Origin: CAYMSF01 sp964392985 | GTDB lineage: Bacteria; Verrucomicrobiota; Lentisphaeria; Victivallales; Victivallaceae | DNA length: 32,570 bases | Assembly: GCA_964392985.1 (NCBI GenBank) | Contig: CAYMSF010000047.1 | Coordinates: forward strand, 1 to 32,570 | Reading direction: 5' to 3' | Shown here: positions 23,372-31,691 of the stretch, piece after piece | Numbering within the stretch: the first letter of the stretch is position 1 | Layout: each line of letters starts with the position of its first letter | Made by a program: the position numbers and the translations under genes | The notes under the pieces: model-generated | What the model was told of the DNA's origin: nothing | The model's database searches: none | What the model saw: only the letters and a program-made list of their open reading frames with translations

Positions 23372-24541
23372 TTACCGCCCGCCGGCATTACCTTTTTCCT
23401 GCAACTTCAATGCCCGTTGATAATATTCTAACGCCATCGTGCCGCTTTTGGTTGCGGCGGGATTGTCTTTGCTTGCGTCAAGCGCTTTCTGCTGGTTGGC
23501 AACAGCCAGACTGAGCAAACCGGATTTGTAATAAACCAGCGCCAGAGTATTAAACGTCGCGGCCTGTTGCGATGTATCGTTGCTTTTGGTTATCAATTCC
23601 TCTGCACGTTTCGCCGCCGCCATGGCAATTTCAAGCGTACCGGGGGTATAAGGGAAACGTTCAATGAGCAACCACGCCAGATTATTCAACTCCTCCGTAT
23701 TATTGCCGAATTTTTCAAGGCACTCTTTTGCCACGGGCAATAAATCGCTATTGGGATCAGGGTATCTGGCTATCAAATCCAATTTAATGAAATAAAGTTT
23801 AGCTGAAGGCGCCTTTTTGAGTAATTTATTCAACAACAGGAATGCCTCACCAATATTGCCTTCATTCTCGCAGGTGAAAAGTCTGGAACGCAACGCAAAG
23901 CCGTCTTCCGGATCCAATTTCAGGATATCATCCGACAATTTTCGTATCAGTTCAGAACTTTGTTGCTGCAATGCGACTTTGAGTTCGAGTGCAATGGCAG
24001 TTTTTTCTTTCTGTCGTGCGAAACTGAAACGGCCGGCATAGAATTGTTCATAAAATCCGGGCAGATCCACCGGTTCGCCGCTCCATAATATCTGACTGCC
24101 GTTACCAATGACAAATGCCTTCGGGAACATCCGGTCCTGCCCCATGTAGCTCAGCGTGGAAATACTCTTATCATCCAGCGCCATAGCACAACCGCCAATC
24201 GAATTTTTTTCGAGAAATTTGCTGACAGTCTCCTCGTCTTCACGGGAAATCAGGATGATTTTGAGTCTTTCCGCCTGATATTTTTTTTGCAACAGTGTTA
24301 ACAAGGGCAGAACATCGCGGCTGGGATTTGACCAGCTTCCCCAAAAAACGTAGGTGTAAATTTTACGATCCGCTGCTTTATCGTTGGGGTCAAATTCAAT
24401 CTTTACCGGACCATTCATCAACCATTTGCTGACTTTCAGTTCAGGCATCTCATCACCGGTATCAATCGCAGATACCGTCAGGGCTGCGGCAAAAACTAAA
24501 CAACAGACAGAAATTAATTTAATAAACATGATAGAACGCAT
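23372..24541 (-). CDS. Exported thioredoxin-fold protein without CxxC, with TPR repeats
   Basis: This 389-residue protein has a signal peptide (residues 1-25, ending TVSAID). A TlpA/AhpC-like thioredoxin domain follows at about 30-170. In YVFWGSWSNPSRDVLPLL the redox motif WCxxC is replaced by W70-S71-N72-P73-S74, so both active cysteines are missing and thiol redox activity is not expected. Residues about 175-389 form TPR-like helical repeats (LLNKLLKKAPSAKLYFIKLD; TFNTLALVYYKSGLLSLAVA; ALEYYQRALKLQEKG). It probably acts as a binding or scaffold protein in the periplasm. An in-frame ATG at codon 5 is an alternative start. It begins 11 bases after gatA. Confidence 0.78.
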   Translation of the reverse strand: MRSIMFIKLISVCCLVFAAALTVSAIDTGDEMPELKVSKWLMNGPVKIEFDPNDKAADRKIYTYVFWGSWSNPSRDVLPLLTLLQKKYQAERLKIILISREDEETVSKFLEKNSIGGCAMALDDKSISTLSYMGQDRMFPKAFVIGNGSQILWSGEPVDLPGFYEQFYAGRFSFARQKEKTAIALELKVALQQQSSELIRKLSDDILKLDPEDGFALRSRLFTCENEGNIGEAFLLLNKLLKKAPSAKLYFIKLDLIARYPDPNSDLLPVAKECLEKFGNNTEELNNLAWLLIERFPYTPGTLEIAMAAAKRAEELITKSNDTSQQAATFNTLALVYYKSGLLSLAVANQQKALDASKDNPAATKSGTMALEYYQRALKLQEKGNAGGR

Positions 24542-24552
24542 CCGATTTGCAG

Positions 24553-26031
24553 TTATAGCGATGGTGTAAACGTCTTCACCGGCCGCAGCATTTCAAACAT
24601 TCTGGCGACGGTGAGTAATTTCTCCTCCTGCATGGATGGAGCAATAAATTGAATACCTATCGGCATTCCGCTCTGCGGGCAAATACCCGCCGGAACGTTG
24701 ATGCCGCAATTACCGGAAAGGTTTAACGCAATGGTGAAAATATCGGCCAGATACATTTGCAACGGGTCAGATTTTTCATTGAATTTGAATGCTACCGTCG
24801 GTGTTACCGGAGTCAACAGAATATCACATTCAGCGGCGGCATTTTCAAAATCACGACGAATCAGCGTTCTGACTTTCTGCGCCCGCAGATAATAAGCGTC
24901 ATAATATCCGCTGCTCAACACATAGGTACCGAGCAGAATCCGCCGTTTCACTTCATCACCGAATCCGCATCCTCTTGTTTCAAAATAGGTGCGCATTAAA
25001 TCCGGCGCCGCCACTCTGGAACCGTAACGAATGCCATCAAATCTGGCAAGATTGGCGCTGGCTTCTGCTGTCGCGATAATATAATATGTGGCAACGGCAT
25101 ACTCTGTATGCGGCAGCGACACTTCCACCATCTCCGCACCGGCGTCCCGCAGTATCGCTATGGACTGATCAATTACGGCTTTCACTGAAGGAGCAAGTCC
25201 GTCATTCTGACAATATTCTTTGGGCAGGCCGATCTTCATTCCCTTCAACGCAGACAAATCTATATTTTTCACGGCTTCGGCAAAACCGCCGCAAGGTTGC
25301 GGCAGCGAGGTGCAGTCACGTTCGTCGTGTCCGCCAAAAGTGTCCAGCAGGATAGCGGCATCAAGAACATCTTTGGTCATCGGACCAATCTGATCGAGTG
25401 ATGAGGCAAATGCCACCAGTCCATAACGTGAAACCCGACCGTAAGTAGGCTTCAAACCGACAATACCGCAGAATGCCGCCGGCTGACGGATTGAACCGCC
25501 GGTATCAGAACCGAGCGCCGCGGGAACTTCCGATGCTGCTACTGCCGCGGCGGAACCTCCACTGGAGCCGCCCGGCACACAGTCGGTACACCATGGGTTA
25601 CGGGTTTTTTGATAGGCGCTGTTTTCACACGAGGACCCCATGGCAAATTCGTCCATATTGAACCGGCCGAAAGGAATAAAGCCTTTGGCGCGCAATCTGG
25701 ACACCACGGTTGAATCGTATGGCGAAACTACATTCTGCAGAATTTTTGAAGCGCAACTGCAAGTTTGATTTTTGGTAACGATACAATCTTTTATCCCGAT
25801 GGGAACGCCATCGTATGGACTTAATTCCCGCCCCCCGGCACGACGCAGATCAGATGCGGCGGCGGCGGCGCGCAATTCAGCGGCATCAAACTTGAGCAGC
25901 GCCTGAATCGCCGGTTCAACCTGCGCTATCCGTTCCAGATATGCTTCAGCCAGGTCGGTGGCGGAACAGGTTTTTGCCTGGAGTAATTCCGCGGCATGAT
26001 GTATGGTAAAATTCTTAATGTCGATGCTCAT
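24553..26031 (-). CDS. gatA: Glutamyl-tRNA(Gln) amidotransferase subunit A
   Basis: GatA is the amidase of the GatCAB complex that converts Glu-tRNA(Gln) (and often Asp-tRNA(Asn)) to the amide form. From the ATG at 26031 it has 492 residues, the usual length. A longer frame opens at 26163 but runs through the gatC gene, so it is rejected. The amidase Ser-Ser-Lys triad lies in PIGIKDCIVTKNQ (Lys) and VPGGSSGGSAAAVAA with GSDTGGSIRQPAAFCG (both Ser). The start sits one base after the gatC stop, giving tight coupling. No gatB lies in the window. The following gene encodes an exported thioredoxin/TPR protein, which is unrelated in function. Confidence 0.94.
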   Translation of the reverse strand: MSIDIKNFTIHHAAELLQAKTCSATDLAEAYLERIAQVEPAIQALLKFDAAELRAAAAASDLRRAGGRELSPYDGVPIGIKDCIVTKNQTCSCASKILQNVVSPYDSTVVSRLRAKGFIPFGRFNMDEFAMGSSCENSAYQKTRNPWCTDCVPGGSSGGSAAAVAASEVPAALGSDTGGSIRQPAAFCGIVGLKPTYGRVSRYGLVAFASSLDQIGPMTKDVLDAAILLDTFGGHDERDCTSLPQPCGGFAEAVKNIDLSALKGMKIGLPKEYCQNDGLAPSVKAVIDQSIAILRDAGAEMVEVSLPHTEYAVATYYIIATAEASANLARFDGIRYGSRVAAPDLMRTYFETRGCGFGDEVKRRILLGTYVLSSGYYDAYYLRAQKVRTLIRRDFENAAAECDILLTPVTPTVAFKFNEKSDPLQMYLADIFTIALNLSGNCGINVPAGICPQSGMPIGIQFIAPSMQEEKLLTVARMFEMLRPVKTFTPSL

Positions 26032-26032
26032 T

Positions 26033-26338
26033 TTACGCCATCCCGTCGCCCGGCAATACGGACGGTACTTTGATTTGTTCATCATCGGCGACTGTTGCCG
26101 GAGCGTTAGCCAGCATATCTTCACGGCGGAATGGAGTTCCGGCACAATCCTCGCGCAGGACATTTGTCATCGGTACAGCATGAGCAGTAGGTTCGATTCC
26201 GGTAACATCAAGTTCTTTGAGTTGCTCGATATAGCCGAGAATCGCTTCCATATCATGTTGTAATCTAACTTTATCCGCCGCTGGCAGTTCGATCCTCGCC
26301 AACGTAGCGACATAACCGACATCCATGCCTTCTTTCAT
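26033..26338 (-). CDS. gatC: Glutamyl-tRNA(Gln) amidotransferase subunit C
   Basis: GatC is the small stabilising subunit that wraps around the GatA-GatB interface. The 101 residues show the family pattern: VGYVATLARIEL near the start, ILGYIEQLKELDVTGIEPTAHAVPMTNVLREDC in the middle, and MLANAPATVADDEQIKVPSVL at the end. Position directly in front of gatA, with one base between the stop and the gatA ATG, confirms it. The first Met (26338) or the fifth codon Met (26326) could be the start. It lies 28 bases after the phosphofructokinase gene on the same strand. Confidence 0.93.
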   Translation of the reverse strand: MKEGMDVGYVATLARIELPAADKVRLQHDMEAILGYIEQLKELDVTGIEPTAHAVPMTNVLREDCAGTPFRREDMLANAPATVADDEQIKVPSVLPGDGMA

Positions 26339-26366
26339 AAACTGCCGCCGTTTCCCGGTACACCGG

Positions 26367-28028
26367 TTATTTTTTCTTCTGTTCCAATGCCAGAGTGATT
26401 GTCGTCAAGTCGCAGACTTCAGTTGGTCCAAAATATTGAATCGGACCGGGATAGATGTATTTGCTGCTGAGTTCCCATTCACCGCGTTTTTTTGCAAAGA
26501 ACAGGAATGGTGCGCCGTCAAGCAGGACCAGCGCTTTCTGGATTACCGGTTTATCTTCGCCGTGACGTTTTTCAATATTCATCATCATGGTAATCGGAAT
26601 ACCGCCGCAAACCCATTTGTCTGATGCTTTAGTAGTGTTGCGAATTGATGCCATATAACCGGTTTTACCGGCGGCGATAAGCGCGGCGGCGGTATAACCG
26701 AGACTGTAGCAGTAGTCGGCATCATAGTTGGACGGAGCGGCACAGCGTCCTTCATAGCCCATGAAATGTGTCTGCGCGCTGAATTTGCCTTTGAATTTAC
26801 CTTTGCCGGTAAGCTCTTTAAGCTGTTTTTTGACCATTTCGGCCAGCATTTTTTCGGTTTCAATGAGCGAAACCTGAACGTTGCCGTGCGGATCGCGATC
26901 CAGACACAACTGTAATTGAATCCCCTGCGGCAGCGAAGCGAAAACTTTGGACAGATCACTATCCAGATGTTTCTGAACAAATTTAATTTTGTCATCAGCG
27001 TCATTAAGCTTCTGGAATGTCGCCGCCTGCTTGGCGAGGATGTCATTCAATTCGCTGATTAATTTTTTAACTTCAGGGATGAATTCAATCAAACCTTCGG
27101 GAATAAGCGCCACACCAAAATTTTCGCCATTTTCAGCGCGTTTGGCAATGACACTGCAAATATAGTCAACCAGTCCGGCAATCGTCATCTTTTTCGCCGC
27201 GACTTCTTCAGAAATAATCGTAATATTCGGCTGTGTCTGCAATGAACATTCCAGCGCGATATGCGAAGCGGAACGTCCCATCAATTTGATAAAATGCCAG
27301 TATTTCTTGGCGGAGTTGGCATCACGGCAGATATTGCCGATGAGTTCGCTGTAAACGCGGCAGGCGGTATCGAAACCGAATGATGCCTCGATGTGTTCAT
27401 TCTTCAAATCGCCGTCAATAGTTTTGGGGCAACCGATAACCTGAATCGGTATTTTGTGGGACTTGTAGTATTCCGCCAGCAGACAGGCGTTGGTATTGGA
27501 GTCATCGCCGCCGATAACAACCAGTGCGCTGATCTTCAATGCTTCGCAATTTTTTCTCGCGGCTTCAAAATGTGCCACGGTTTCCAGTTTAGTTCTGCCG
27601 GAACCGATCATATCAAAACCGCCGGTATTGCGGTGGTCATTGATAATTTTATCATCCAGTTCCATGTATTCATTTTTAATCAAACCATCCGGACCCTTTT
27701 TGAATCCGTAGATTTTGCTTTTCTTATTGATGGACTTGATACCGTCGTAGATACCGGCGATAACGTTATGACCACCAGGAGCTTGACCGCCGGAAAGAAT
27801 CATTCCAACATTAATTGCTTTGCCGGAGGCTTTCTTCGTGGCCTTTTTAAAAGTAACTTCGGGACTGCCGAATGTAGCCGGGAATAACGCTTTAATTTTT
27901 TTGGCATCGGCGACGGCTGTAGTCGGTTTGCCTTCGACAGGTTTGGCGAGCGCCCCGGCGCGTAATGCCGGCGGCAGTTTGGGTTCATAGCTGGCTCTGG
28001 CCTTTTGTAACGCTGAGATTTTACTCAT
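26367..28028 (-). CDS. pfp: Pyrophosphate-dependent 6-phosphofructokinase
   Basis: This enzyme phosphorylates fructose 6-phosphate with pyrophosphate instead of ATP, reversibly, saving energy in glycolysis of anaerobes. The 553 residues match the long PfpB-like form (plant beta subunit, Borrelia, Treponema). Signatures are MILSGGQAPGGHNVI (phosphoryl donor loop), VIGGDDSNTNA with the aspartate that excludes ATP, PKTIDGDLKN with the PPi-specific lysine and catalytic aspartate, and LMGRSASHIALECSLQTQPN. The start has AGGG about nine bases upstream. It is the first gene of the compact minus-strand run that continues into gatC and gatA. A 12-bp palindrome lies 64 bases upstream. Confidence 0.94.
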   Translation of the reverse strand: MSKISALQKARASYEPKLPPALRAGALAKPVEGKPTTAVADAKKIKALFPATFGSPEVTFKKATKKASGKAINVGMILSGGQAPGGHNVIAGIYDGIKSINKKSKIYGFKKGPDGLIKNEYMELDDKIINDHRNTGGFDMIGSGRTKLETVAHFEAARKNCEALKISALVVIGGDDSNTNACLLAEYYKSHKIPIQVIGCPKTIDGDLKNEHIEASFGFDTACRVYSELIGNICRDANSAKKYWHFIKLMGRSASHIALECSLQTQPNITIISEEVAAKKMTIAGLVDYICSVIAKRAENGENFGVALIPEGLIEFIPEVKKLISELNDILAKQAATFQKLNDADDKIKFVQKHLDSDLSKVFASLPQGIQLQLCLDRDPHGNVQVSLIETEKMLAEMVKKQLKELTGKGKFKGKFSAQTHFMGYEGRCAAPSNYDADYCYSLGYTAAALIAAGKTGYMASIRNTTKASDKWVCGGIPITMMMNIEKRHGEDKPVIQKALVLLDGAPFLFFAKKRGEWELSSKYIYPGPIQYFGPTEVCDLTTITLALEQKKK

Positions 28029-28091
28029 TTGTCATTCCCTTCCAAGTAATGTTTTAGTTAATAACATATTAAAATTTCTGAATTAATAAAG

Positions 28092-28103
28092 TGTCTGCAG
28101 ACA
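28092..28103. promoter_or_regulatory. 12-bp palindrome upstream of pfp
   Basis: TGTCTGCAGACA is a perfect palindrome 64 bases before the pfp start codon. Its position suits an operator, but no matching regulator is known from the window. Confidence 0.3.
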
Positions 28104-28162
28104 ACAAGTGCCCGGCGACACCAGCAATACAAGTTATAAAATACCATTTTTTCTATCAATAA

Positions 28163-28279
28163 TCAAGTCTGTAACGCTTCAATTTTGACTATTTTAACTT
28201 GAGTTCCGCGCGAATCACGCGAACCGGCGATATCAACGCCGCAATAATATCCGGTTTGCTTTTTTAATCTTAACAACAT
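28163..28279 (-). CDS. Possible small protein of 38 residues
   Basis: This short minus-strand frame opens with ATG at 28279 and ends in TGA at 28163. It encodes MLLRLKKQTGYYCGVDIAG followed by SRDSRGTQVKIVKIEALQT. Base composition and codon choice (GAT ATC GCC GGT TCG CGT, GTT AAA ATA GTC AAA ATT GAA GCG) resemble the real genes nearby and not the AT-rich flanks. There is no good ribosome binding site, and no family is recognised. It may be a genuine small protein or the remnant of a larger gene. Confidence 0.35.
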   Translation of the reverse strand: MLLRLKKQTGYYCGVDIAGSRDSRGTQVKIVKIEALQT

Positions 28280-28372
28280 ATATTCATATTCAGATATGTT
28301 TTTCGGTAATTGATGATTACAGTTTCCGGCGGATGCCGCCAGTTAAAAATTATTAAACAAAGGGTATGTGTT

Positions 28373-29641
28373 ATGCGACGCATTAAGTTGATGTTACTGA
28401 CGTTATCATTGGTGCTGACTGGAGTCTTATCAGCCGGAACAGAAAGCCTCAAAAACGGTGACCGTCTCGCCATTCTCGGCGACTCCATTACCGAACAGAA
28501 AATGTATTCATGCTACATCGCGACCTATGTACTGGCATGTTCCGGGCTGGATGACGTCAGGGTATTTCAATTCGGCTGGGGCGGTGAACGCGCTCCCGGC
28601 ATGGTTGACCGGATGTACAACGATGTGCTTTCCTGGAATCCAACCATCATGACCACCTGTTACGGTATGAATGACGGGAGTTACAAAAAATATGAACCAT
28701 CCATCGGCAATACCTACCGCGAGAACATGCAGAAAATTATTGATGTTGCAAAAAAACATAACGCCAGAATCATCGTCGGCACTCCCGGCATTGTTGATCC
28801 GGACACTTACAAGAAAAACATTCCTGCCGCTGAATACAACGAAAACCTTGGTGAACTGGCTAAAATTGATGCAGAACTGGCACAGCAGAATAATGTCGGA
28901 TTTGCTGACATTTTTTGCACCATGTCCGCCGTGACCAAACTGGCAAAGACCGCGCTCGGAAACAAATATCATGTCGCCGGTACCGATGGAGTGCATCCCG
29001 GCGCCAATGGACAATTAATCATGGCTTATGTTTTTTTGAAAGCGCTCGGCATGGACGGCAGAATTGCCAATATTGAAATGGACTATTCCAGTAACACCAA
29101 AGTTTCATCCGGTCACACCATTTTGAAGCAGGAACGCGGCTCCGTTGAACTGGAGAGCAAACGCTATCCGGTATGTTTTCCCGAAAAAACTGATGACCCG
29201 GCCAATCCGGCAAGCATTCTGCCTTTTCTCCCTTTCCAGCAGGAATTAAATTCATTTGAATTGAAAGTTACCAATCTGCCCAAAGCAAAAGCCGAAGTAA
29301 AATGGGGCGATAAAACCAAACAATTCTCCCGCACTGATTTGGAAAAAGGGATTAATCTGGCCGCAGAATTCAGCCTGAATCCATTCTCCCCGCAATATGA
29401 TAAAATATTCAAAGGAATCAAGGAAAAACAACAAATGGAAACCTGGATGATCAAAGGATTGATTACCAGTTTCCGTAATATTAAAACCTTTTTCCCAGAG
29501 GCTGAACAGGATGCGGAAATGCAGGCGGCGATCCTCTACTGGCGCCGGAAATTGCATGAACGCGAAGCCGGTCTGTATCTGAATTGCAAGAAACTGGTCA
29601 TTCCGATTGTCCACCGGATTACCGTCACTCCTTTGGACTAA
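28373..29641 (+). CDS. Exported SGNH/GDSL hydrolase
   Basis: The ATG at 28373 is preferred over one at 28310 because AAAGGG lies about nine bases upstream and it opens a clean signal peptide (MRRIKLMLLTLSLVLTGVLSA). The 422-residue protein has all SGNH blocks: catalytic S38 in AILGDSITEQ, the glycine block QFGWGGERAPGM (about 66-77), N100 in CYGMNDG, and the D205/H208 pair in GTDGVHPGANGQ. Such enzymes often remove acetyl groups from polysaccharides such as rhamnogalacturonan or xylan. A C-terminal region of about 190 residues (DPANPASILPFLPFQQELNS onwards) has no catalytic motif and may bind substrate. The polysaccharide target is an inference. Confidence 0.87.
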   Translation: MRRIKLMLLTLSLVLTGVLSAGTESLKNGDRLAILGDSITEQKMYSCYIATYVLACSGLDDVRVFQFGWGGERAPGMVDRMYNDVLSWNPTIMTTCYGMNDGSYKKYEPSIGNTYRENMQKIIDVAKKHNARIIVGTPGIVDPDTYKKNIPAAEYNENLGELAKIDAELAQQNNVGFADIFCTMSAVTKLAKTALGNKYHVAGTDGVHPGANGQLIMAYVFLKALGMDGRIANIEMDYSSNTKVSSGHTILKQERGSVELESKRYPVCFPEKTDDPANPASILPFLPFQQELNSFELKVTNLPKAKAEVKWGDKTKQFSRTDLEKGINLAAEFSLNPFSPQYDKIFKGIKEKQQMETWMIKGLITSFRNIKTFFPEAEQDAEMQAAILYWRRKLHEREAGLYLNCKKLVIPIVHRITVTPLD

Positions 29642-29683
29642 GAAAATTTAACGGCTTATCAACCACAAAGAAGGGCAGAAAAG

Positions 29684-30727
29684 ATGAAAAAGTATCTTTT
29701 CTCATTGACGCTGGCATTATGCGGGTGGTCAACTATTGCTGACAACCTTACCGACTATCTGCCGGCAAGTTCGACTCTGGTATTTTCTGTCCGGGTCAAA
29801 GAGTTGATGAATACCCCGATTTATCAGGAGTTCCAACAACAGCCAGAATTCGCAGAAAAATATCAGAAATTCGAAAAGGAATTGCAACAGAATAACCTGA
29901 CCATTGCCGATATTCCCTCTGAACTCCTTGTTTTTATGCTGCCGGACAGTTCCAAGTGCGGCATTCTCGCCAGAACATCAATAACGGAAAAGCTAAATGG
30001 CAAGTTCAAAGAAAATTACCAGATCAAATACACCTCAATAAAAATACAAGACCGCGTCGTCTATCTGCTCGAAAACAGCCAGAATATGATGCAGGCGGCA
30101 AACTTGAATAAAACTGATACGAAAACCGTTGCCATTGCTTATATTACGCCGGACATTGTCTTCCTCGCCGACGCCGTTAATGCCGAACCTTTGCTGGCAT
30201 TGATGCAGACCAAAACGGTAAAACCCGCCGAATATCCCGGCGATGATAAAACCTTGGCGTGGCTGATGTTCCAGCGCAAAGATACTCCTGCAGCCGGCGC
30301 ACCCGGTTCGCCGGAGCAAATGATGATGGCGAATATACCGTTCAACCGTTTTACGCTTGGGGTGAAAAATGAAGACGCCACTGGCAAAGACCTGGCATTG
30401 GTGGCGCTGTTTTCCTGCAATGACAAGAATGCCGCGGCAATGCTGGCAATGCAGATTCAGGGTGTCGCCATGTTCGGACTCTCCTCAGCTTTTAAAAATA
30501 GTCCGGAACTTGGTATGGAAATATCAAAATCTTTGAAAGTTTCCTTGCAGGAAGAGCAAGTTACTGCTAAATTAATAATAACCGATGATTTACGGCGGAA
30601 AATGACAGAATATGTCAGAAAACAAAATCTGCCACCGGCTAAGCCAATACAGGTACTGACGGCGCCGGACGATAGTAAAAAAGTAACTGCTCCCGCTGTG
30701 GCGGCAACGGTTACAAACAATAAATAA
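29684..30727 (+). CDS. Secreted protein of unknown function
   Basis: This 347-residue protein has a signal peptide (residues 1-19, MKKYLFSLTLALCGWSTIA). The mature part starts DNLTDYLPASSTLVFSVRVK, a stretch resembling the DUF3352-like proteins common in planctomycetes and relatives, though I cannot confirm membership. Repeated blocks about 100 residues apart (TLVFSVRVKELMNTPIYQEF; IAYITPDIVFLADAVNAEPLLALM) suggest a duplicated alpha/beta fold. The tail is low-complexity and rich in Lys, Pro and Ala. The ATG follows AGGGCAGAAAAG. It is followed after 12 bases by the small acidic secreted protein. Confidence 0.65.
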   Translation: MKKYLFSLTLALCGWSTIADNLTDYLPASSTLVFSVRVKELMNTPIYQEFQQQPEFAEKYQKFEKELQQNNLTIADIPSELLVFMLPDSSKCGILARTSITEKLNGKFKENYQIKYTSIKIQDRVVYLLENSQNMMQAANLNKTDTKTVAIAYITPDIVFLADAVNAEPLLALMQTKTVKPAEYPGDDKTLAWLMFQRKDTPAAGAPGSPEQMMMANIPFNRFTLGVKNEDATGKDLALVALFSCNDKNAAAMLAMQIQGVAMFGLSSAFKNSPELGMEISKSLKVSLQEEQVTAKLIITDDLRRKMTEYVRKQNLPPAKPIQVLTAPDDSKKVTAPAVAATVTNNK

Positions 30728-30739
30728 CGGAGGTTGACG

Positions 30740-30994
30740 ATGAAAACAGTAATCTGGCTTCTGGCAATCACTCTGGCATTTGGAATCAGTTTCAGTGCAA
30801 TGGCTTCGCTCTCTGTAGCGAACACCTGCCCGGAAAACCTCATCAGCAAACCCTGGCAGCACATGGCGTTAAAGGGTGAAGATGATGGTAATGATGGCGG
30901 CGGTGAAGACAAAGACAGTGATGATGACGATGAAGGCGGCAAAAAAAGCAATGATGATGACGATGATCCGCCGGCCGATACCGAAGACGATTGA
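30740..30994 (+). CDS. Small secreted protein with poly-acidic tail
   Basis: This 84-residue protein starts at the ATG at 30740, ten bases after the end of a GGAGG-like site. An in-frame TTG at 30734 lies too close to that site. Residues 1-23 are a signal peptide (TVIWLLAITLAFGISFSAMA). About 25 ordinary residues follow, with one cysteine, and then a tail from about residue 46 made almost only of Asp, Glu, Gly, Asn and Lys, with runs such as DSDDDDEGG and NDDDDDPPADTEDD. Such tails often bind calcium or other cations. It resembles no family I know and is followed by a strong terminator. Confidence 0.6.
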   Translation: MKTVIWLLAITLAFGISFSAMASLSVANTCPENLISKPWQHMALKGEDDGNDGGGEDKDSDDDDEGGKKSNDDDDDPPADTEDD

Positions 30995-31023
30995 TCTTTA
31001 CCAGTATTGATGATACTTCACGT

Positions 31024-31060
31024 ACGGCATGATATTGTTTTGAGCAATATCTGCCGTTTT
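31024..31060 (+). terminator. Rho-independent terminator
   Basis: ACGGCA (31024-31029) pairs with TGCCGT (31052-31057), and GATATTG (31031-31037) pairs with CAATATC (31045-31051), with one bulged T at 31030 and a seven-base loop. TTTT follows at 31057-31060. A small second hairpin, CACGG/CCGTG (31070-31083), lies just after. This ends the transcript of the secreted protein pair. Confidence 0.75.
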
Positions 31061-31124
31061 AGTGACAGTCACGGCGTACCGTGTAATGTAACGGCATCTC
31101 CAAACATAGTTACCGGGATAAACT

Positions 31125-31691
31125 GTGAGACATGCACTACTTATTGTTGTAGTTTTTTGTTTGGTTTTCGCCATCCTCTTCTCTCTTGACTATCCCATTC
31201 TCCATCGTTTTTTTGTCAGCGACTGGAAATATGAACCGATTATCAAAACAATTTCCAACAAATACGGTATTGACCACCGTTTAGTAAAAGCGGTCATCTA
31301 TCAGGAAAGTCGTTTCAATGCCAATGCCGCCGGTCGTGCCGGTGAAGTCGGCTTAATGCAGATTATGCAAAAGACTGCGGTTCAGGATTGGGCTGATGCC
31401 CATGGCGTTCAAACACCATCGCGCGGATTGTTATTCAGTCCACGATTGAATATCGAAATCGGCGCCTGGTATCTTGCCAAAGCCTTGAACCGGTGGAAGG
31501 ATTACAACGCTAATGTAGAATTGGCATTATGCCAATACAATGCCGGTGAAAGCAGGGCGGAAAACTGGAAACCGCCAACCTGTGACGGCGAAATAATCCC
31601 CGCCATAAAAATTAAAAGCACTAAAGAATATGTAAACGCCGTCATGAAAAGATATCGCGGCTACATAAGCAAAGACGAACAGAAAAATTGA
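31125..31691 (+). CDS. Lytic transglycosylase (SLT domain)
   Basis: This 188-residue protein cleaves peptidoglycan between MurNAc and GlcNAc with formation of 1,6-anhydro-MurNAc. It opens with GTG at 31125 behind a GGGAT sequence, and its first 22 residues form a signal anchor (LLIVVVFCLVFAILFSLDYP). The SLT core follows: catalytic E61 in VIYQESRFNANA, GEVGLMQIMQKTA, IEIGAWYLAKAL and ALCQYNAGESRA, the standard set of Slt/MltC-type motifs. No extra LysM or SH3 domain is present. It is the first gene after the terminator at 31060, and its stop overlaps the start of the DUF3047 gene. Confidence 0.9.
   Translation: MRHALLIVVVFCLVFAILFSLDYPILHRFFVSDWKYEPIIKTISNKYGIDHRLVKAVIYQESRFNANAAGRAGEVGLMQIMQKTAVQDWADAHGVQTPSRGLLFSPRLNIEIGAWYLAKALNRWKDYNANVELALCQYNAGESRAENWKPPTCDGEIIPAIKIKSTKEYVNAVMKRYRGYISKDEQKN

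Larger units (their letters stand above)
28029..28372. other. Divergent intergenic region between pfp and the SGNH hydrolase gene
   Basis: This 344-base stretch must hold both divergent promoters, but no convincing sigma-70 pair was found. It contains a 12-bp perfect palindrome (28092-28103) on the pfp side and a short minus-strand open frame (28163-28279). The repeat CGCGAAtcaCGCGAA near 28207-28222 lies inside that short frame. Confidence 0.6.

Noticed and set aside
26032..26163. N-terminal extension of GatA by 44 residues
   Set aside because: It would be read in another frame through gatC and has no family resemblance; the ATG at 26031 gives the normal protein.
26188..26206. tRNA-like T-arm sequence GGTTCGATTCC
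   Set aside because: It lies inside the well-supported gatC coding region, and no acceptor stem or other arms can be folded around it.
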